This document shows, piece after piece, positions 45,521-50,006 of a stretch of DNA of 50,006 nt. Numbering within the stretch: position 1 is the first letter of the stretch; each line of letters begins with the position of its first letter. Made by a program: the position numbers and the translations under genes. The stretch covers positions 1 to 50,006 of the forward strand of contig NZ_AUDG01000031.1 of the NCBI RefSeq assembly GCF_000425345.1, given 5' to 3'. Source of the stretch: Rheinheimera baltica DSM 14885. GTDB lineage: Bacteria; Pseudomonadota; Gammaproteobacteria; Enterobacterales; Alteromonadaceae. Below the pieces are notes generated by a model. That model searched no databases, was not told where the DNA came from, and saw only the letters and a program-made list of their open reading frames with translations.

Positions 45521-47275
45521 GTGGCAGGACAAATACCCAGACAGTTTATCGATGAGTTGTTGGCTCGTACTGACATCGTCGAACTGATTGACCAGCGCGT
45601 ACCGCTAAAAAAAGCCGGTAGAAATTACGCCGCCTGTTGCCCGTTCCACAGCGAAAAATCACCGTCTTTTACCGTTAGTCCGGATAAACAGTTTTATCAC
45701 TGCTTTGGTTGTGGTGCGCATGGTAACGCCATCAGTTTTATGATGGAGTTTGAACAGTTAGAATTCGTTGAAGCGATAGAAGAACTGGCTCAACAGCATC
45801 ATCTTGAAGTACCACGAGAACAAGGCGTAGGCAACGCTCGCCCTGCAGCACAAGCTGATGATTACAACCTAATGCAGCAAGCAGCAGAGTTTTATCAACA
45901 ACAGCTACAAACCCATAGCAATGCCGCAGCAGTGCAACAATATGTCGCGAAACGTGGCCTTAGCGCAAAAACCCTCAGTGATTTTGCCATTGGCTATGCG
46001 CCTGATGGCTGGGATAATTTACTGAAACGCTTAAGCCCTGCGAATAACAAACCATTGCGCGAGCAACTGGTTGAGCTTCGGTTGATAAACCGCAACGACA
46101 ATGGCCGCGAGTACGACTTTTTTCGCGACCGTTTAATGTTTCCTATCCGAGATAAACGCGGCCGGGTTATTGCCTTTGGTGGCAGAGTTTTAGGTGACGG
46201 TACGCCTAAGTACCTCAATTCACCGGAAAGCCGGCTGTTTCATAAAGGCCGCGAACTTTATGGCCTGTACGAAGCTCGCCAGCAACCCGGGCATTTGGAA
46301 CAGGTATTAGTGGTTGAAGGCTATATGGATGTCGTCGCATTGGCCGAACAGGACATTCGCTTTGCCGTGGCTTGTCTTGGTACCGCAACAACCTCTGATC
46401 ATATGCATACGTTGTTTCGGTTTACACCCAAAGTGGTGTGTTGTTACGACGGTGACCGCGCAGGTCGTGACGCTGCATGGCGCGCACTGCAAAGTGCTTT
46501 GCCGCAGTTAAAAGATGGCGTAGAGCTAAATTTTGTCTTTTTACCCGACGGCGAAGACCCGGACTCACTGGTTCAAAAAGAAGGTAAAGACACTTTTTTA
46601 CAACGCATTGCAGCAGCAGTGCCATTAAATCAATATTTTTTTGAACATTTAGTTCAAGAATACAATCCTAATACCGATGCAGGAAAATCGGCATTATCGG
46701 TAAAAGCCGCGGAATTGATCAAACAAATCCCAAGCGAATTTTATCGGGAGAGTTTAACAGACAAGCTGGCTAATTTGTTGGGTAAACCGCGGGAACGCAC
46801 CAAAAATGCAGTAAACCGGGCAAGTAATCGGGTGAAACCGGCAACGATGAAAATAACACCTATGCGCCGTGCTATTGGTTTATTGTTGCAGTACCCCAAT
46901 TTAGCTAATGTGATGCCTGACGCGCCAGAGCTCGCTGATGCAGATATTCCGGGCATTGGTTTGTTACTTAGTTTGCAGCAACGCTTACTTAAGCAACCGG
47001 GCTTAACCACAGCACAATTGCTCGAACAATGGCGAGATTTACCCGAACACAGCATTTTAATGACACTGGCAGCATGGGATCATCAAATTGAGCCAGAACA
47101 GCTATCGCAAGAATTTGTGGATACGTTTCACTCAATAGAAGACCAATATTTACAACAACGACTAGAAGCGTTGGAACGAAAAGATAAGCTACAACAGTTA
47201 ACAAAAGCCGAATGGCATGAGTATAAATTGCTATTACAGGCATTAAAAAGCAAAAAACCAAAGCTTGCGACCTAA
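45521..47275 (+). CDS. dnaG: DNA primase
   Basis: 584 residues, GTG start with AAGGA five bases ahead. It makes the RNA primers for replication. The zinc finger is at about 37-66 (CPFHSEKSPSFTVSPDKQFY and CFGCG), the catalytic RNA polymerase core at about 110-370 with YLNSPESRLFHKG and the TOPRIM motifs VVEGYMDVVAL (near 265) and CYDGDRAGRDAAWRAL (near 308), and the helicase-binding C-terminus at about 440-584. The GTG start, weak codons and internal terminator are all consistent with the low expression expected for primase. Confidence 0.97.
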   Translation: MAGQIPRQFIDELLARTDIVELIDQRVPLKKAGRNYAACCPFHSEKSPSFTVSPDKQFYHCFGCGAHGNAISFMMEFEQLEFVEAIEELAQQHHLEVPREQGVGNARPAAQADDYNLMQQAAEFYQQQLQTHSNAAAVQQYVAKRGLSAKTLSDFAIGYAPDGWDNLLKRLSPANNKPLREQLVELRLINRNDNGREYDFFRDRLMFPIRDKRGRVIAFGGRVLGDGTPKYLNSPESRLFHKGRELYGLYEARQQPGHLEQVLVVEGYMDVVALAEQDIRFAVACLGTATTSDHMHTLFRFTPKVVCCYDGDRAGRDAAWRALQSALPQLKDGVELNFVFLPDGEDPDSLVQKEGKDTFLQRIAAAVPLNQYFFEHLVQEYNPNTDAGKSALSVKAAELIKQIPSEFYRESLTDKLANLLGKPRERTKNAVNRASNRVKPATMKITPMRRAIGLLLQYPNLANVMPDAPELADADIPGIGLLLSLQQRLLKQPGLTTAQLLEQWRDLPEHSILMTLAAWDHQIEPEQLSQEFVDTFHSIEDQYLQQRLEALERKDKLQQLTKAEWHEYKLLLQALKSKKPKLAT

Positions 47276-47301
47276 TGCGACTGGCTAGAAAAGCCGCGCT
47301 T

Positions 47302-47310
47302 TGTTATAAT
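47302..47310 (+). promoter_or_regulatory. Extended -10 promoter before rpoD
   Basis: TGTTATAAT, an extended -10 element without a good -35, 50 bases ahead of rpoD. It would let rpoD be made independently of the operon promoter. Confidence 0.5.
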
Positions 47311-47359
47311 CACTAGTTCGCAATTTTACATTAATCAAATTGGTGGAAGATAAGTCTCT

Positions 47360-49204
47360 ATGGAGCAAAATCCTCAGTCGCAGTTAAAACTCCTGATCAT
47401 CAAAGGTAAAGAGCAAGGTTATTTAACCTTTGCTGAGGTGAATGATCACCTACCGCAAGACATTATCGATTCTGATCAGATAGAAGACATTATCCGCATG
47501 ATCAACGACATGGGGATCCAGGTATTTGAAAGTGCCCCGGATGCCGATGATCTGATTATGGCTGATGCCACCACAGACGAAGATGCTGTTGAAGAAGCAG
47601 CACAGGCTCTGGTTAGTGTAGACAAAGAGCTGGGGCGAACTACCGACCCGGTTCGAATGTATATGCGGGAAATGGGCACAGTCGAACTACTAACCCGTGA
47701 GGGCGAAATTGATATCGCCAAACGGATAGAAGAAGGTATTAATACCGTACAAAGTTCTGTGGCCGAATACCCGGAAGCCATTACTTACTTACTGGAGCAG
47801 TGGGATAAGTATGAAGCTGAAGAAATTCGCTTAAGCGACATTGTCACTGCGTTTATTGACCCTAACGAAATCGACGAAGCTCCTGTAGCCGGCAGCCACA
47901 TTGGTTCTGATGTACCAGAAGACCAAATGGATGACGACGACGATTCAGACGACGACGAAGATGGTGACGGTGATTCAGACGAAGCTGACACCGGTCCGGA
48001 TCCAGAAATGGCGCGGGAAAAATTCGGTGAATTACGTTCTCAGTACGAGGTTACTCGTAACTCTATCGTTAAAAATGGTCGTGAGCACGCCACCACCAAA
48101 GAAGAAATTGAAAAACTGAGCGAAGTATTCCGCTGCTTCCGCCTGGTACCAAAACAATTCGATCGCTTAGTTAAAAACATGCGCGAAATGATGGACCGGG
48201 TTCGAGTGCAAGAACGCATAGTGATGAAACACTGCGTTGAATACGCCAAGATGCCGAAGAAAAACTTCGTTAAAGCTTTTACCGGTTTTGAAACTTCTAC
48301 CGCCTGGTTATCAGCCGAAATTGCTGCCAATAAGCCTTATTCTTCGAAACTGCAAGAAATGCAGGAAGACTTGGTTCGCAGCATCGAAAAACTGAAAAAA
48401 GTTGAAGAAGAAACCGGCTTAAGCATCTTTAAAATTAAAGATATCAACCGTCGTATGTCGATTGGTGAAGCGAAAGCACGCCGGGCGAAAAAAGAGATGG
48501 TTGAGGCAAACTTACGTTTGGTTATCTCTATTGCGAAAAAGTACACCAACCGTGGCTTACAATTCCTTGATTTAATTCAGGAAGGTAATATCGGTTTGAT
48601 GAAAGCAGTAGATAAGTTTGAATACCGTCGTGGTTATAAGTTTTCAACCTACGCTACCTGGTGGATCCGTCAGGCAATCACGCGTTCAATCGCAGATCAG
48701 GCCCGTACAATCCGTATCCCGGTACACATGATTGAAACCATCAACAAGCTAAACCGTATTTCACGGCAAATGCTGCAGGAAATGGGTCGCGAGCCATCAC
48801 CAGAAGAATTATCAGAACGCATGCAAATGCCAGAAGATAAAATCCGTAAGGTGCTGAAAATTGCTAAAGAGCCTATTTCGATGGAAACCCCTATTGGTGA
48901 TGATGAAGATTCGCACTTAGGTGATTTTATCGAAGATGCCACCGGTGAGTCACCGCTGGACTCTGCAACGATGGAAAGCTTGAAAAATGCCACTAACGAA
49001 GTACTGGCGGGTTTAACAGCTCGTGAAGCTAAAGTACTGCGTATGCGCTTCGGTATCGACATGAATACCGACCATACGTTAGAAGAAGTGGGCAAACAGT
49101 TTGACGTAACACGTGAGCGTATTCGTCAAATCGAAGCCAAAGCGCTACGTAAACTGCGCCACCCTTCACGTTCAGAAGTATTAAAAAGCTTCTTAGACGA
49201 GTAA
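47360..49204 (+). CDS. rpoD: RNA polymerase primary sigma factor, sigma70
   Basis: 614 residues. The housekeeping sigma factor. Region 1.1 (about 1-80), region 1.2 with [11 protein letters not shown] (near 96), a non-conserved insert with a very acidic stretch (about 190-215), regions 2.1-2.4 (about 375-450: [36 protein letters not shown]), region 3 ([13 protein letters not shown]) and region 4.2 with the -35-reading helix [20 protein letters not shown] (near 570) are all in place. GGAAG lies about 12 bases ahead of the ATG. It is followed by a strong terminator and tRNA-Ile(CAU), as in E. coli. Confidence 0.98.
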   Translation: MEQNPQSQLKLLIIKGKEQGYLTFAEVNDHLPQDIIDSDQIEDIIRMINDMGIQVFESAPDADDLIMADATTDEDAVEEAAQALVSVDKELGRTTDPVRMYMREMGTVELLTREGEIDIAKRIEEGINTVQSSVAEYPEAITYLLEQWDKYEAEEIRLSDIVTAFIDPNEIDEAPVAGSHIGSDVPEDQMDDDDDSDDDEDGDGDSDEADTGPDPEMAREKFGELRSQYEVTRNSIVKNGREHATTKEEIEKLSEVFRCFRLVPKQFDRLVKNMREMMDRVRVQERIVMKHCVEYAKMPKKNFVKAFTGFETSTAWLSAEIAANKPYSSKLQEMQEDLVRSIEKLKKVEEETGLSIFKIKDINRRMSIGEAKARRAKKEMVEANLRLVISIAKKYTNRGLQFLDLIQEGNIGLMKAVDKFEYRRGYKFSTYATWWIRQAITRSIADQARTIRIPVHMIETINKLNRISRQMLQEMGREPSPEELSERMQMPEDKIRKVLKIAKEPISMETPIGDDEDSHLGDFIEDATGESPLDSATMESLKNATNEVLAGLTAREAKVLRMRFGIDMNTDHTLEEVGKQFDVTRERIRQIEAKALRKLRHPSRSEVLKSFLDE

Positions 49205-49231
49205 GTTTTTGTCGTTTAGTTGCTGAAAAAC

Positions 49232-49254
49232 AAAGGCGCCTTTCGGCGCTTTTG
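49232..49254 (+). terminator. Terminator of rpsU-dnaG-rpoD
   Basis: AAAGGCGCC, loop TTTC, GGCGCTTTT: a 9 bp stem (one G-T pair) ending in T residues, 27 bases after the rpoD stop. Confidence 0.85.
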
Positions 49255-49315
49255 TTATTTATGCAGTATAAAGCTCAAAAAATCAGCAATTACCACACTT
49301 AGCGTAACAAGCCGG

Positions 49316-49344
49316 ATGACAAAGCCGGCAAAAGTTTTTATACT
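49316..49344 (+). promoter_or_regulatory. Stable-RNA promoter of the tRNA-Ile locus
   Basis: ATGACA, exactly 17 bases, TATACT, followed by a GC-rich discriminator (GCCTGCCGC), the mark of growth-rate- and ppGpp-controlled tRNA/rRNA promoters. Transcription would begin near 49351, 36 bases ahead of the tRNA-like fragment at 49387 and 190 ahead of the intact tRNA. Confidence 0.65.
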
Positions 49345-49386
49345 GCCTGCCGCTTAGTATTGCGTCTGCAATCAATTAAGCAACGT

Positions 49387-49410
49387 GGCCCCATAGCTCA
49401 GTTGGCTGAG
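49387..49410 (+). pseudogene. 5' fragment of tRNA-Ile (duplicate)
   Basis: GGCCCCATAGCTCAGTTGG is identical to the first 19 bases of the intact tRNA at 49541, and the next bases (CTGAG against TTAGAG) still resemble the D-arm. The anticodon arm, T-arm and 3' acceptor strand are absent, so it cannot fold as a tRNA. It sits at the normal distance from the stable-RNA promoter, so it may mark where the tRNA gene originally began. Confidence 0.75.
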
Positions 49411-49540
49411 GGGCGGTCGCCGCAAGGCGATGAGGGGTGACTTAACGTCACGCCAAAAAGCACGAAGGCGAGACCGTGGATGGTTGAGCCGGAATGAAGC
49501 TACAGGATGTACACTGGCAGATGTAAAAAAAGTTTCACAT
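49411..49540 (+). other. Structured insert between tRNA fragment and tRNA
   Basis: About 130 bases with no ORF of note. Two clean hairpins follow each other: TCGCC-GCAA-GGCGA (49417-49430, a GNRA tetraloop) and GTGAC-TTAAC-GTCAC (49437-49451). The rest (a GAGCCGG run and an A7 tract before the tRNA) shows no feature I recognise. It would be transcribed with the tRNA and must be removed by 5' processing. It could be tRNA decay debris, an element remnant or a small RNA. Confidence 0.5.
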
Positions 49541-49617
49541 GGCCCCATAGCTCAGTTGGTTAGAGCGCTCGACTCATAATCGATCGGTCGCTGGTTCGAG
49601 TCCAGCTGGGGCCACCA
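49541..49617 (+). tRNA. tRNA-Ile (CAU, lysidine-modified)
   Basis: 77 nt with encoded CCA. Acceptor stem GGCCCCA/TGGGGCC is perfect, D-stem GCTC/GAGC, T-stem GCTGG/CCAGC; the anticodon CAT is at 49575-49577 in loop CTCATAA. The anticodon stem closes with a C-T mismatch at the base. It is very like E. coli ileX, which also follows rpoD, so it is the AUA-reading tRNA-Ile2 (needs TilS) and not tRNA-Met. It is transcribed from the promoter at 49316. Confidence 0.92.
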
Positions 49618-49636
49618 TTCTTAAAGGCTTATTGTT

Positions 49637-49700
49637 TTACCCTACTGCCTGAAAATAGCTCGGTGCTACCTCTGTGCTACCAATTACCCTAACATAACTA
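49637..49700 (-). pseudogene. Possible integrase C-terminal tail
   Basis: An open frame runs leftwards from the IS boundary for 20 codons (SYVRVIGSTEVAPSYFQAVG) to a TAA at 49637-49639, pointing at the 3' end of the tRNA. A tyrosine recombinase gene ending against a tRNA 3' end is the usual layout of integrated elements, and the IS would have cut it off here. The stretch is too short to assign by sequence. Confidence 0.25.
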
Positions 49701-50006
49701 GGGCCTGTTGATCTTTGCTGTTTATAATTCAGCCAACCCACATTGGCAGCCATAATAGACAGCAAGCCAAGGCAAGTGTACTTGCATAATTCCGGGCCAA
49801 TTTATCATACCGGGTTGCTACTGAACGGTAATGTTTTAGCCTGGCAAACACGTTCTCTACTAAATGGCGATATTTGTACAGACACCAATCAATATCGCCA
49901 TTTCCAATTTTTGAATTACGTTTACGCGGTATCGTTGGGACGCCATTTTTCGCTCGGATCTGCTCCCGTACTTTCTCACTGTCATAGCCCCGGTCTGCGA
50001 TAACAT
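49701..50006 (-). mobile_element. IS5-family insertion sequence, right part
   Basis: The element end appears to be at about 49701 (GGGCCTGTTGATCTTTGCTG), 28 bases beyond the transposase stop; the rest lies outside the window. Without the other end, the terminal repeat and target duplication cannot be confirmed. Confidence 0.7.
49729..50006 (-). CDS. IS5-family transposase, C-terminal part
   Basis: The last 91 codons of a DDE transposase; the 5' part is outside the window. It begins VIADRGYDSEKVREQIRAK, holding the second catalytic-site aspartate region, and contains the Y(2)R(3)E(6)K signature in YKYRHLVENVFARLK with the catalytic Glu, followed by ATRYDKLARNYASTLALACC, typical of the IS427/IS1031-type branch of IS5. 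The stop is TGA at 49731-49729. The frame is intact as far as seen. It is inserted just behind tRNA-Ile. Confidence 0.88.
   Translation of the reverse strand, partial: VIADRGYDSEKVREQIRAKNGVPTIPRKRNSKIGNGDIDWCLYKYRHLVENVFARLKHYRSVATRYDKLARNYASTLALACCLLWLPMWVG

Noticed and set aside
49501..49530. GCCGGAATGAAGC looked like the GGAAGGAAGC loop of 4.5S/SRP RNA
   Set aside because: The surrounding bases do not form the SRP helix and the key loop bases differ.
49743..50003. Plus-strand ORF over the IS
   Set aside because: It is the shadow of the transposase, whose minus-strand frame carries the catalytic motifs.
1..50006. CRISPR array
   Set aside because: No regularly spaced direct repeats were seen; the only repeats are the Rhs core ends and PKD units.

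Overview
The window looks like chromosomal DNA of a gammaproteobacterium. The gene order nudF-yqiB-cpdA-yqiA-parE-parC-plsC, tolC, ygiF-glnE, ygiM, cca-uppP-folK-folB-plsY-tsaD-rpsU-dnaG-rpoD-tRNA-Ile(CAU) is the arrangement familiar from E. coli and relatives. The tandem HD-GYP genes, the GspA/GspB pair, the Lrp-regulated putA without a ribbon-helix-helix domain and the free-standing TPR protein between parE and parC point towards the Alteromonadales/Rheinheimera side of the class. This placement is inferred from gene content only.

Region 1 (1-14.4 kb, all on the minus strand) is an accessory polymorphic-toxin locus. A giant secreted Rhs protein of about 3,840 residues carries a signal peptide, RTX-related repeats, Ig/PKD repeats, four DUF1566-type modules, a CAP domain and a long YD-repeat shell, and ends in a variable toxin tip. 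Its stop codon is one base from a putative immunity gene. Beyond a perfect hairpin lie two displaced Rhs tips without their own 5' ends. Each begins with a copy of the conserved core-end sequence, so each could be swapped onto the main gene by recombination. The first tip still has an overlapping immunity gene. The second carries a frameshift and an in-frame stop. A DUF7684-like gene sits between them.

Region 2 (14.4-23.8 kb, minus strand) is a housekeeping run: nudF, yqiB, cpdA, yqiA, parE, a TPR membrane protein, parC, plsC and rraB. It joins ADP-ribose and cAMP turnover with topoisomerase IV, phospholipid synthesis and RNase E control.

Region 3 (23.9-31.3 kb) holds tolC, an LpxL-type acyltransferase with a small TcpQ-like membrane protein, the glnE-ygiF pair and ygiM. 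These genes serve the envelope and nitrogen regulation.

Region 4 (31.3-40.1 kb) holds a divergent Lrp-family regulator and putA with a clear inverted repeat between them, two HD-GYP paralogues (one degenerate, one intact), and gspB-gspA for type II secretion assembly.

Region 5 (40.1-49.6 kb) is the conserved cca/uppP/folK/folB/plsY/tsaD block and the macromolecular synthesis operon rpsU-dnaG-rpoD, followed by a stable-RNA promoter and tRNA-Ile(CAU). A 5' copy of the tRNA and about 130 nt of structured sequence precede the intact tRNA. Behind the tRNA lie a possible integrase tail and the end of an IS5-family element that runs off the window, marking a second mobile boundary.
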